From contig NZ_CANLMB010000002.1 in the NCBI RefSeq assembly GCF_947492365.1, positions 1 to 64,000 on the forward strand: 64,000 bases of DNA, read 5' to 3'. Under the pieces are notes generated by a model. That model was given only the letters and a program-made list of their open reading frames with translations. It was not told the DNA's origin and did no database searches. The DNA is from an uncultured Erythrobacter sp. Lineage in GTDB: Bacteria > Pseudomonadota > Alphaproteobacteria > Sphingomonadales > Sphingomonadaceae. Each line of letters begins with the position of its first letter. The first letter of the stretch is position 1. The position numbers and the translations under genes were made by a program. This document shows positions 38,366 through 47,480 of this stretch, piece after piece.

Positions 38366-39535
38366 CTATTTTCTTTGGTTGAAGCGTCTTCCCACCATCG
38401 CGGCTGCGATATTGGTTTTCTGCACGTCAATCGCTCCGCCCGCGATCCCCCAGGCATAGGCATCGCGCAGGCGCTGTTCCATGCCGTAATCCTTGTGATA
38501 GCCGTATCCGCCCATCACCTGCATGCCCAATGCGGTGACTTCGCGAACAATCTCATTGGCAAAGCATTTGGCGACCGAACTTTCATAGACGCTGGGCAAG
38601 CCGCCTTCATTCGCGGCGGAATTGGCCGCCGCGCGGTGGATCAGCAGGCGCGCCGCATCGACCTTCATCGCCATCTCGGCGAGCTTCATTTGAACGGCCT
38701 GAAAATCGACGATCGGCTTGCCGAATGCCTCGCGCTCCTGCGTGTAGGCAAGCGCCTGTTCTAGCGCGGCGGCGGCGACTGCCATAGACTGGGTCGCATT
38801 GCCGCAGCGTTCGAGGCCGAATGCGCTCATCAAACGGCCAAAGCCGCCCGCGCCGACAATGACGTTCTCTTCGCCCACCCGCACATCTTCGATCGAGATG
38901 TCAGCAGTGGGAATGCCGCGAAAGCCCATCAGCTCTTCGCGCTTGCCAAAGCTCATGCCTGCCATGTCTTTTTCAAGCAGGATCGCGCCGATGCCCTTGG
39001 CACCCGGTTCATCCGAGTAGCGGCAATAGGTGACGTAATAGTCCGAATGCCCGCCGCCCGAGGTCCAGCGTTTGTAGCCGTTGACGACATAGCCATTGCC
39101 GTCGGCCCGCGCCGTGGTTTTGAGGTCAGTGAGCGCAGTGCCAGCATCAGGCTCAGACATCGATACCGCGACGATCTTCTCGCCCCTGATGACTTCTGGC
39201 AGAATCTTAGCCTTCATCGCATCCGAGCCGAACCGCTCGATCGTGCGCACCGGCCCCGTCAGTGCCTCGAACACCGGAAAGGCGACCGCGTTGGAAACTT
39301 GGGCGAACTCCTCAAGCACCAGCAGCGCCTCGACATGGCCAAGGCCCAGCCCGCCATATTCCTCGGGCAGATTGACGCCGAGAAAGCCCATCTCGCCATA
39401 GGTGAGCAGCATTTCATGCGGGACGGGGAAGTCTTTCTCCTCCATCTCGCGCGCAAGCTTAGGCAGTTCGGCGCGGGCAAATTTGCGAGCGGTGTCTCGC
39501 AGCTCGCGCTGCTCATCGGTCAGTTGGAAGTCCAT
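38366..39535 (-). CDS. Acyl-CoA dehydrogenase family protein
   Basis: A flavoprotein of 389 aa with the full ACAD fold: MDFQLTDEQRELRDTARKFA at the N-terminus, VAVSMSEPDAGTALTDLKTTA (FAD/substrate loop), and YGYHKDYGMEQRLRDAYAW in the C-terminal helix domain. The usual catalytic glutamate in YEGTSEIQ is not kept: the aligned stretch is IAGGAIDVQK. The base may lie elsewhere, as in isovaleryl-CoA dehydrogenase, or the enzyme may do other chemistry. It opens the catabolic region and is divergent from the GST gene. Confidence 0.88.
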   Translation of the reverse strand: MDFQLTDEQRELRDTARKFARAELPKLAREMEEKDFPVPHEMLLTYGEMGFLGVNLPEEYGGLGLGHVEALLVLEEFAQVSNAVAFPVFEALTGPVRTIERFGSDAMKAKILPEVIRGEKIVAVSMSEPDAGTALTDLKTTARADGNGYVVNGYKRWTSGGGHSDYYVTYCRYSDEPGAKGIGAILLEKDMAGMSFGKREELMGFRGIPTADISIEDVRVGEENVIVGAGGFGRLMSAFGLERCGNATQSMAVAAAALEQALAYTQEREAFGKPIVDFQAVQMKLAEMAMKVDAARLLIHRAAANSAANEGGLPSVYESSVAKCFANEIVREVTALGMQVMGGYGYHKDYGMEQRLRDAYAWGIAGGAIDVQKTNIAAAMVGRRFNQRK

Positions 39536-39646
39536 GAAGTTCTCAATTGCTCGTCACGCATCTTTCGTCCCCTAGCGCATTTGTGAGGGCGACGGGCAAG
39601 CACGAATTGCATAGGGTTGCGCGCAAATCCAATCAGGAGAGAGACA

Positions 39647-40294
39647 ATGACGACGCTCCATTCATCCTTGGGACCCAATCCGCGCCTCGTGCGCATGTTC
39701 ATGGTCGAAAAAGGCCTTGAGGAAGGAAAGGACTTCGAACGCGTCCATTACGACATCATCACGGGCGAAAACCGGCAGGACGCCGAATATTGCGCGAAGA
39801 ATCCGCAAGGCACCTTGCCGGCGCTCGAACTCGATGACGGCACTTTCCTCACCGAAAGCTGGCCGATCTGCGAATTTATCGAGGAGAACCACGCCTCGCC
39901 CAACCTGTTTGGCGAAACCGCCAAAGAGCGCGCCGAAGTGCGCAAATGGGCACGGCTGTTCGATCAGGAAGTGGTCGTGCCGATGACAATGGGATTCCGC
40001 GCCACTGGTGGCCGCCCGATGTTCGAGCCGCGCATGGCCGTGGTCAGCGAAGGCGCGGGCGCTGAGCTTGCCGCAATGTCCGATGACAAATGGCGCTGGT
40101 TCGATGCGCAATTGGGGGGCAGCAACCACTTCGCGCTTGGCCGTTTCACCTTTGCCGATCTGCTTGTCTTTGCCTTTGCCAATTTCGGCTTCACCGTGGG
40201 GTGGAAACTGCCCGAAGGCACCGACAATCTCGCGCGCTTTGTCGAAACGCATAATGCGCGCCCCTGCGCCGCGATCTGGCAACAGGCGGAGTAA
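39647..40294 (+). CDS. Glutathione S-transferase family protein
   Basis: A 215-aa GST. The thioredoxin-like N-terminal domain shows NPQGTLPALELDDGTFLTES (cis-Pro and the gamma-Glu-binding Glu-Ser), and the helical C-terminal domain contains GRFTFADLLVFAF. The start at 39647 has AGGAGAGAGA upstream. It is coupled to the following SDR (TAATG). It may act on an electrophilic intermediate. Confidence 0.9.
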   Translation: MTTLHSSLGPNPRLVRMFMVEKGLEEGKDFERVHYDIITGENRQDAEYCAKNPQGTLPALELDDGTFLTESWPICEFIEENHASPNLFGETAKERAEVRKWARLFDQEVVVPMTMGFRATGGRPMFEPRMAVVSEGAGAELAAMSDDKWRWFDAQLGGSNHFALGRFTFADLLVFAFANFGFTVGWKLPEGTDNLARFVETHNARPCAAIWQQAE

Positions 40295-41073
40295 TGCCAG
40301 ACCTGTCGGGCCCGCGACTCGAACGTAAGGTCGCCATCGTCACTGGCTGCGCGAGCGGGATTGGTGCTGCGACAGTCAGGCGACTGCGGGCCGATGGCGC
40401 TCAGGTGCTCGGGACCGATGTGAATCCCGATGGCGAGGCGGTATGCGCAGAAGTCGGCGCAAGCTTCGCCGTGCAGGATGTCAGCGACACCGCATTGTGG
40501 CCGTCGGTGGTGGGCAACGCGGTCGCAGCTTTCGGCAGGCTCGACATCCTCGTCAACAATGCCGGCGTGGTCAGCCAGGCCTCTATCGAGGACGTGACCG
40601 ACGAGCTTTGGGACCGCACCTACGATATCAATATCAAGGGCACGATGGCAGGCTGCCGCGCGGCTATTGCTGCGATGAAGGGCAACCCGGGCGGCTCCAA
40701 AGGCGCGATCATCAACATCGCCTCGACCTCTGCCATCGGAGCCTTGCCGGGCGATGTGGCCTATTGTTCGAGCAAGGGCGCGGTGCGGGTGCTTACGAAG
40801 TCCATCGCGGTCCACTGCGCGAAAGAGGGCTACAATATCCGCTGCAATGCGATTGTGCCGGGCGCGACCGAGACGGGCATTCTCAACAGAGCCGAAGAAG
40901 CCATGCCCGGTCTGAAAGCCGCAGTGGCTTCGACTTCACCCCTCAATCGCCTCGCCGATCCGGCAGAGACGGCAGCGGCCATTGCATTCCTCGCGTCTGA
41001 CGAGTGTCCCTACATGACCGGCGCGGAGATGCTGGTCGATGGCGCCATGATGGCAGTGCATCCGGGGTTCTAG
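40294..41073 (+). CDS. Short-chain dehydrogenase/reductase 1
   Basis: A 259-aa classical SDR: VTGCASGIGAATV (cofactor loop), NNAG, catalytic Ser region ASTSAIG and Tyr-Lys in VAYCSSKGAV, C-terminal MLVDGAMMA. Asp-rich TDVNPDGEA after strand 2 suggests NAD preference. It likely oxidises a hydroxyl group of the substrate; it resembles cyclohexanol/hydroxysteroid-type SDRs only in general terms. Confidence 0.9.
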   Translation: MPDLSGPRLERKVAIVTGCASGIGAATVRRLRADGAQVLGTDVNPDGEAVCAEVGASFAVQDVSDTALWPSVVGNAVAAFGRLDILVNNAGVVSQASIEDVTDELWDRTYDINIKGTMAGCRAAIAAMKGNPGGSKGAIINIASTSAIGALPGDVAYCSSKGAVRVLTKSIAVHCAKEGYNIRCNAIVPGATETGILNRAEEAMPGLKAAVASTSPLNRLADPAETAAAIAFLASDECPYMTGAEMLVDGAMMAVHPGF

Positions 41074-41081
41074 GCCGGTTT

Positions 41082-42401
41082 CTAGGTCGCCATCCGTGCC
41101 AGATACCCGCTTTTGCCCATCTGCGCGGCGGTCCATGCGAACACGGCCATCGCGATCACGCCTGAGACAAGGCACACCGCAAAGACCGATATCGTCAGCG
41201 ACAGCGCGCCATAAGTCTCGCTGAGCCAGTCGCTCACCCAGCCGATCAATGCGAGGCCCAGCGCCTGCCCGACCAGATTGTTAAAAAACAAAGCGATGGC
41301 CACTGCAAAGCCGCGCTGGCCCGGCTCCACTGCCGCCTGAATGCCAGACAGGATCGGCGCCTGACTCATCACATAGATCGCATAAGCAACCGCGAAGAAA
41401 CCCAGAAAGGGCCAGAATGCGCTCGAAGAAAGGCTAATGGCCAGTGGCAGCACGCAGCCGAGGCTCACGACACCAGGCATCCATGCCCGCCAGCGTTCAT
41501 CGCGCTTGGTCAGCCAGCCTGCGACATAGCCGCCAAGGATTGGCCCGGGAATTCCTCCGATAAAGAAGGCGAGGCCGAGATACAGCCCGACATCGCCGCT
41601 CGAGATGCCGAAATTGCGGATCATCACCGCCGCCATCCAGAAGGCGAGCGCATATCCGATCATGATCTGCACCGCCCAGCCAACCGCCAGCCCCATAAAC
41701 ACACGGTTGCGCGAGAGCGTCTTTGCAGTCTCTAGGAGCGGCTGCTGTTCAATTTTCGCGTCCTTGGGGGCATATCGGCCGCGCCTCGGCTCCCGAATGG
41801 TGAAATAGACGATCGCGCCGATCAACATGCCCGGCAGACCCATCAGGACAAAGGCCCAGCGCCAACCGAACATTTCGTTGAGCTGACCGCCGATAATCAG
41901 TCCGCCAGCCGTACCCATGGTCGCGCCGATGGTGAGAAAGCCCATGGCCTTGGCCAGTTCCTCGCGCCGGAAGTAATCCGCGACAAGGCTTTGCGATGCG
42001 GGGCCGGAGCACCCTTCGCCCACTCCTACGCCCGTCCGGGCAAAGAACAATGTCCAGAAGCCGGTAGCCAGCCCGCATATGGCGGTCAGTCCGCTCCAGA
42101 AGGTGATCGCCGCACTGACGATGTTCTTGCGCACGGAGCGGTCAGCCAGCCGCGCGGCGGGGAAGCCGGCAATCACATAGGTGAGCGCAAAGGCCAGACC
42201 GCCCAGCAGGCCGATCTGGGTATCGGAAAAGGAAAATTCGGCCTTGATGTCCTCGAGCAGGATCGAAAAGACCAGCCGGTCGGCGATCGAGAACATGCTG
42301 ACCAGAGTCAGCAGGCCAAGCACATACCAGCGGTAATATCCGCCGGTCGGTGCGTCCTCTGCCTGCGCGGGATCAGTGGTGAGGTCGGGCGTCGAGGCCA
42401 T
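41082..42401 (-). CDS. MFS transporter, spinster-like
   Basis: A 439-aa twelve-helix major facilitator. It has an N-terminal SIADRLVFSILLEDIKAEF, the loop 2-3 motif PAARLADRSVRKN (motif A-like) and GVGVGEGCSGPASQSL in helix 4-5, a pattern common in sphingomonad catabolic clusters. It overlaps the upstream SDR by 29 bp on the same strand, indicating one transcript. It probably moves an organic acid or hydrophobic substrate over the inner membrane. Confidence 0.9.
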   Translation of the reverse strand: MASTPDLTTDPAQAEDAPTGGYYRWYVLGLLTLVSMFSIADRLVFSILLEDIKAEFSFSDTQIGLLGGLAFALTYVIAGFPAARLADRSVRKNIVSAAITFWSGLTAICGLATGFWTLFFARTGVGVGEGCSGPASQSLVADYFRREELAKAMGFLTIGATMGTAGGLIIGGQLNEMFGWRWAFVLMGLPGMLIGAIVYFTIREPRRGRYAPKDAKIEQQPLLETAKTLSRNRVFMGLAVGWAVQIMIGYALAFWMAAVMIRNFGISSGDVGLYLGLAFFIGGIPGPILGGYVAGWLTKRDERWRAWMPGVVSLGCVLPLAISLSSSAFWPFLGFFAVAYAIYVMSQAPILSGIQAAVEPGQRGFAVAIALFFNNLVGQALGLALIGWVSDWLSETYGALSLTISVFAVCLVSGVIAMAVFAWTAAQMGKSGYLARMAT

Positions 42402-43152
42402 TGTCCACCGGTATTGTCAGTCCGTTGAGGAAGCGCGCATCGTCGCTGGCGAGGAACACCACGCAGCCTGCAACATCGCGCGGATGACCGAGCGCATCCG
42501 AAGGCAATGGCCCTTCGGGAATATCCATGGGCTGCTGACCCGCACGGCCGGAAACGCCCATCACCATCGGCGTCTCAATCCCGCCCGGCGCCAGCGCATT
42601 GCAGCGAATGCCGTAATTCTCGTCCTGACAATACATCGCGATGGAGCGCGTCATTGAGGAGATTGCCCCCTTCGCCGCGGTGTATGCCGGGATATTGCCA
42701 TATCCCATCAGCGCCGCGGTCGAGGCCATATTGACGATCGCTGAACCCGCTCCGCCATTATCCTTGTGGCGATGCTTCATCAGCGGGAGCGCGTATTTGC
42801 AGCCCAGAAATGTGCCGACGACGTGGATATCGAGATGCAGCTTGAAATGATCGAGCGAGCACTCCTCGATGCTTTCAAAGATCACATTGCCGGCATTGTT
42901 GACGAGGATGTCGAGGCCGCCATGACGCTCCTTCACCGCGTGCATGACGTCCTGCCACTGCTCTTCGGATGTGACATCGAGCGCCATCGCGTTACCGCCG
43001 ATCCCGTCAGCGACCTTGTGCGCCAACTCGACCTCGCGGTCGGTCACGATCACTTTCGCGCCCTCGGCCGCCAGCCGTTCGCAATCAGCCTTGCCCAGAC
43101 CCATCGCTCCGCCGGTCACCAGCGCCACGCGGCCCTCTACCCTTCCCGTCAT
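42373..43152 (-). CDS. Short-chain dehydrogenase/reductase 2
   Basis: A 259-aa classical SDR with VTGGAMGLGKADC, NNAGNV, the Ser strand NMASTAAL and Tyr-Lys in AYTAAKGAIS. Its 3' end runs 29 bp into the MFS gene. Together they form a minus-strand unit divergent from the first Rieske oxygenase (134-bp gap). Confidence 0.9.
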   Translation of the reverse strand: MTGRVEGRVALVTGGAMGLGKADCERLAAEGAKVIVTDREVELAHKVADGIGGNAMALDVTSEEQWQDVMHAVKERHGGLDILVNNAGNVIFESIEECSLDHFKLHLDIHVVGTFLGCKYALPLMKHRHKDNGGAGSAIVNMASTAALMGYGNIPAYTAAKGAISSMTRSIAMYCQDENYGIRCNALAPGGIETPMVMGVSGRAGQQPMDIPEGPLPSDALGHPRDVAGCVVFLASDDARFLNGLTIPVDNGLDARPHH

Positions 43153-43286
43153 TACCCTCTCCCAAAGGCTTGTCTTATCCGCGCAGACTAGGTCCGGGGG
43201 CGAAGCTGGCCACTACTTAAACCGATGGGAAAAGTGTGAGGTGCGCCCAATCCGCCCTGCGCTACTCTGCATTGCAGGAGACAAGC

Positions 43287-44600
43287 ATGATCGACACCGC
43301 CGAAGTCGCACGATTGAAAGCGCTAATGGAGTGGGAGGCAACGCGCCGCTCTCCGCCAGAGGGCTTTCCTCACCTGCCCGACATGCCCGCCGCCCGCTAC
43401 ACCAGCGAGGAATATTACAAGCTCGAACAGGAGCATATCTTCCGCAAGAGCTGGCTGTTTGCAGGTCACATTGACGAGATACCCGAGCCCGGCTGCTATA
43501 TGCGCTGGCACAATGCGGGCGATCCGATTGTGATTGTGCATGGCATGGATGGGGTGGTGCGCGCCTTCTACAACACCTGCCGCCATCGCGGCGCGCCGGT
43601 TGTGACCGAGGACAGGGGCAAGTCCAGCCGGTTGATGTGCTCCTATCACAACTGGACTTACAAGACCGATGGCACGCTCGTCGGTGTGCCCGAGCGGCAG
43701 GACTTTCCGCCCGATTTCGACATGAGCTGCCGCGGGCTGATCCCGGTTCGCTGCGAAATGCTAGGCAATGTCATCTTCGTCAATTTCGACGCGGACGCCA
43801 TGCCGCTGACCGAATGGCTAGGCCCGCTGATGGACGAATGGGACGAGTTTGCCTTCGACAAAATGCGGCTGGCAGCGCGCTATTCGTTCGACCTCAACTG
43901 CAACTGGAAGGTCGCGATGGAGGCCAACATGGAAGTTTACCATGTGCCCTTCATCCACCCGACCACGGTCGCACCGCTGGTGGACAGCAAGCGCAACCTC
44001 AACACTCTATATCCCAACGGCCATGCGCGTATGCTCGCCCCGCCTCCGCGGCAGACCGACCGCGAGCATGTCCGCGCGGTGGACTCGCCGCCCGAATGGC
44101 AACAGATCGAGAGCGTGGGAGAGCTGGGGCGGACCTGCACGCAGAGCTACACTTTGTTTCCCAACTGGGTCTCGCCGCTGTCTAACTATTTCGTGCCGCC
44201 GTTGGTGTTCTGGCCAACTTCGCTTGGCACCACCCGGCTCGAACTGGTGACCATGGCGCTCGATTGGGACGCCGATGGTTCGGGGGCTCCGGCACCCGAC
44301 CTCTGGACCGTTCCCGACGAAAGCCAGCCAAACGGCCGCGACATGAGCCCGATCATCCTTGAAGACACCCAGTTCGGCGAAGCGATCCAGCATTCGATGC
44401 AGAGCGCTGCCTTCAAGAGCGTGCCTCTGTCTTATCAGGAAGCGCGCATCTACTCGTTTCACCAGTCTTGCGACCGGATGATCGGGATCGACAATGTGCC
44501 CGAAGAGCTTCGGGTCGAGCAGGTGATCGGTGAAGAATGGGTGTGGCCCAACGATCCGCGCACCTCGCAGATGGAGGCCGCGCGCGAAGCTGCCGAATAG
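43287..44600 (+). CDS. Rieske non-heme iron oxygenase alpha subunit 1
   Basis: A 437-aa oxygenase from the ATG at 43287, with AGGAG 6 bases upstream. The Rieske cluster motifs are CRHRG and CSYHNW (about 95-120). The mononuclear iron site is in NWKVAMEANMEVYHVPFIH: both His are present, but the bridging residue three before the first His is Glu, not the usual Asp. Glu at this place is known from the carnitine oxygenase CntA group. No beta subunit, ferredoxin or reductase gene is adjacent. The substrate is unknown. Confidence 0.9.
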   Translation: MIDTAEVARLKALMEWEATRRSPPEGFPHLPDMPAARYTSEEYYKLEQEHIFRKSWLFAGHIDEIPEPGCYMRWHNAGDPIVIVHGMDGVVRAFYNTCRHRGAPVVTEDRGKSSRLMCSYHNWTYKTDGTLVGVPERQDFPPDFDMSCRGLIPVRCEMLGNVIFVNFDADAMPLTEWLGPLMDEWDEFAFDKMRLAARYSFDLNCNWKVAMEANMEVYHVPFIHPTTVAPLVDSKRNLNTLYPNGHARMLAPPPRQTDREHVRAVDSPPEWQQIESVGELGRTCTQSYTLFPNWVSPLSNYFVPPLVFWPTSLGTTRLELVTMALDWDADGSGAPAPDLWTVPDESQPNGRDMSPIILEDTQFGEAIQHSMQSAAFKSVPLSYQEARIYSFHQSCDRMIGIDNVPEELRVEQVIGEEWVWPNDPRTSQMEAAREAAE

Positions 44601-44870
44601 GCCCCTTTCAGCGCGCTGCACGCCTTCCGCTTACGTAAGAAGACGCTACGGCATCGGGGAATCGCGCAATATTGTGGCCAAAAGGACGCATTCTGCGATT
44701 GTTCCTAGCGCTTTTGCTAGATGAGTGCGGAATCGCTCCTCCATACACTCGGTGGCACTGCTGACGGCCGTGTCACATCCAAGTTTTCGCGGCTCAGGGA
44801 CTGGGGACAAGGGCAACAGGCTTCGCCAAAACAAAGTCGGTGAGGCACTCGCGCCCGTAAGGGAGAGAGC
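44601..44870. promoter_or_regulatory. Leader region of the TonB receptor gene
   Basis: 270 bp without a gene. A perfect 10-bp palindrome, CTTACGTAAG, lies at 44630-44639, soon after the Rieske stop, and could be an operator. No promoter boxes could be called reliably. GGGAGAGA serves as ribosome site for the receptor. Confidence 0.35.
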
Positions 44871-47348
44871 ATGATGACCGCACGTAATAAACGCATTGCT
44901 ACGAAAGGCCTGCGCCGCACACTGATGAGCGGAGCCGCGATCGCTGCTTTTGCGAGCATGCCGCAAACCGCCTTTGCCCAGGACACCGATACCGACGAGG
45001 CTTCGGATGACGATTCCCAAGGGCGCGTGATCATTGTTCAGGCGCGGCGCCAGTCGGAAAGCCTCCAGGACGTTCCGGTCACCGTGACCGCGATTGGCGG
45101 TGAGACACTGGAGCGCTACGGCGTCGATCAGGTTGCCGACGTTACGAGCCGCGTGCCGACCCTCAACGTGCAGGTTGGCGGCTCAGGCTCAGGCGGCCAG
45201 CTTAGCCTTCGCGGCGTTGGCTCCTCCAACATTTCAGCCTCGTTCGACTCGGCGGTCGCTTTTGACTTTGACGGGGTGCAGGTTTCGACCATGCGCCTTG
45301 TGCAGGCAGGCTTTGTCGATACCGCACAGATCGACATTCTCAAGGGCCCGCAATCGCTGTTCTTCGGCAAGAGCGCTTCGGCAGGTGTTTTCTCGATCCG
45401 TTCGGCTGACCCGACGCCCGATTGGGAAGTCGGCGCGTCAGCTTCTTACGAATTCGAGGAAAAAGGCTGGACCTATGGCGGCTTCATCTCCGGCCCGCTG
45501 AGCGACACATTGGGCATACGCCTTGCGGCCGAGTACAATGACATCGACGAATATGTCGAACTTCAGCCGGGCACTCCTGCGGTCAACCAGTTCCGCACCC
45601 AGGAAAACTTCGTTGGCCGTGTTACGCTGGAATGGGAACCGTTCCCTGGCTTCAACGCCAATTTCAAAGCCACCTATGTCCGCAACGAAGGCGATGGCGC
45701 CATTGGCCATTCTGATATTGATTGCGGCGCTAACGGAATTGCCGATCCAGTCTTCCTGCTGGGCGGGGGCCTCGTCATTCCGGCAGGCAATGACTGCAAC
45801 GCCAATGACGGACTCTATTACCTGCCCGACACCGCTCCGCCGCTCGCAGGTTCAGTGCCGACCGCAAGCGGACCGACGCTCGCGGAGGGCTTTAACGGCG
45901 TTCCATTCTCTGAAACCGAGCTGTTCTTCGCGCGGCTGAAATTCACCTTTGACCTGACCGACAATCTCCGGTTTGTTTCGACCTCCGGCTTTGTCGATCT
46001 CGATGCGACTGACCTCGACAATTATTCCTATGTCGGCATTCTTGGTCCTGGAGTGCCGGGCGGTGTGGGCACCAGCGACCCCCGCAACGCGCTTCAGCAG
46101 TTCAGCCAGGAATTCCGCCTGCAGAGCGATTTCGACAACGGGTTCAACTTCATGCTCGGAGCATTCTACGAATCGCGCGAGTTTATCTTCGACACGTCGC
46201 AGCAGGCGGTGAACATCTCCTTTGTCGCGCCTGACCCTGTCACCGGCTTCACCTTTGACTGGGACAAGGTCCATGTGACCGACACCGAAGCGGTTTCGCT
46301 GTTCGGCAGTGTGATCCTCGACCTTTCCGACCGGCTTGAACTGTCAGGCGGTGTGCGCTGGACCGACGAGAGCAAGACCAACACCATCTCGGTGCCTTAT
46401 GTCCACGCCTTCCTTTCGGCAGGTCCGGCCTTCATCAATAGCGGGTTCTTCTCTGGCCCGATCGAGTTTTCGGACAGCAACTTCTCGCCCGAAGCGACGA
46501 TCAAATACGAAGTCACCGATGACTTCAACGTCTTCGCTTCGTTCAAGACCGGCTTCAAGTCGGGCGGTATCGACAACTCGGCGCTACCTTCGGCTTCTCT
46601 GCTGGGCTTTGACGATCCCGATCCGGCGGTCCGTCAGGCCACCGCAGATGCGCTGATCTACGGTTCCGAAACCGCAATTGGCGGCGAGATTGGCTTTAAG
46701 TCGCAGTTCGATGGCCGCAATGTCACTCTCAATGGCACGATCTTCTACTATGTGTTCGACGATCTGCAGGTACAGAACTTCGACGCTGTGAACATCCAGT
46801 TCCAGACGCTCAATGCCGGTGAAGTCACGACCAAGGGTGTTGATGTAAGCTGGAACTGGCGCACCCCGGTCGAAGGCCTGTCGCTTTCGGGCAACCTTGC
46901 CTATCTCGACGCATCCTTCACCGATACATTCCAGACCGGAGTTGGTTCAGACGATCTTGATGGCCGCAAGGTGGCCCGCGCGCCGGAATTTTCAGGCAAC
47001 TTCGCGTTTGACTGGGAGGTGCCGCTGAGCAACTCGCTTGAACTCGGCGTCGGCGGCAATGCGATCTTCTCGGGCAGCTACTTCACCAACGAAGACACGC
47101 TGAATGACCTTAGACAGGATAGCTATGTCGCGCTTGATGGCCGCATTTCGGTCGGCGATCCGGACGGCATGTGGCGGCTCGCTCTGGTCGGTGTGAACCT
47201 CACTGACGAGATCTGGACCAACACTTCGGGTGGGCGTCCGTTCCTGCCGCCTCCGGGCAATGCCAATGGCATTCCGGCGGGTGACGATCTGGTTGTCACC
47301 CAGAACCGCGGCCGTCAGGTCTTTGTCGAGGCGACGTTCAACTTCTGA
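44871..47348 (+). CDS. TonB-dependent outer-membrane receptor
   Basis: An 825-aa transporter. The signal peptide ends TAFAQ (about residue 37), followed by an acidic linker and the TonB-box-like IIVQAR. The plug domain (about 60-170) has VPVTVTAIGGETLER and LSLRGVG, and the remaining part is a 22-strand barrel ending in aromatic Phe. Such receptors next to Rieske and P450 genes are common in sphingomonads for uptake of hydrophobic or aromatic compounds. Its place between two oxygenases suggests it imports their substrate. Confidence 0.93.
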   Translation: MMTARNKRIATKGLRRTLMSGAAIAAFASMPQTAFAQDTDTDEASDDDSQGRVIIVQARRQSESLQDVPVTVTAIGGETLERYGVDQVADVTSRVPTLNVQVGGSGSGGQLSLRGVGSSNISASFDSAVAFDFDGVQVSTMRLVQAGFVDTAQIDILKGPQSLFFGKSASAGVFSIRSADPTPDWEVGASASYEFEEKGWTYGGFISGPLSDTLGIRLAAEYNDIDEYVELQPGTPAVNQFRTQENFVGRVTLEWEPFPGFNANFKATYVRNEGDGAIGHSDIDCGANGIADPVFLLGGGLVIPAGNDCNANDGLYYLPDTAPPLAGSVPTASGPTLAEGFNGVPFSETELFFARLKFTFDLTDNLRFVSTSGFVDLDATDLDNYSYVGILGPGVPGGVGTSDPRNALQQFSQEFRLQSDFDNGFNFMLGAFYESREFIFDTSQQAVNISFVAPDPVTGFTFDWDKVHVTDTEAVSLFGSVILDLSDRLELSGGVRWTDESKTNTISVPYVHAFLSAGPAFINSGFFSGPIEFSDSNFSPEATIKYEVTDDFNVFASFKTGFKSGGIDNSALPSASLLGFDDPDPAVRQATADALIYGSETAIGGEIGFKSQFDGRNVTLNGTIFYYVFDDLQVQNFDAVNIQFQTLNAGEVTTKGVDVSWNWRTPVEGLSLSGNLAYLDASFTDTFQTGVGSDDLDGRKVARAPEFSGNFAFDWEVPLSNSLELGVGGNAIFSGSYFTNEDTLNDLRQDSYVALDGRISVGDPDGMWRLALVGVNLTDEIWTNTSGGRPFLPPPGNANGIPAGDDLVVTQNRGRQVFVEATFNF

Positions 47349-47372
47349 CCAAAACTCCCTTGGGATCGGATC

Positions 47373-47394
47373 GGGCGGGCCGAAAGGTCCGCCC
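47373..47394 (+). terminator. Rho-independent terminator after the TonB receptor
   Basis: A stem GGGCGGGCC/GGTCCGCCC (one G-T pair) closed by GAAA and followed by GTTTCGTTT, 25 bp after the receptor stop. It separates the receptor from the second Rieske gene. Confidence 0.7.
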
Positions 47395-47480
47395 GTTTCG
47401 TTTGCGCCTGCCAAAAACAAGCATTGCCGCACCCCCACATCTCGGCCCATCCTTGGCGAAGAATTTGGAGAGCTTGAAAC

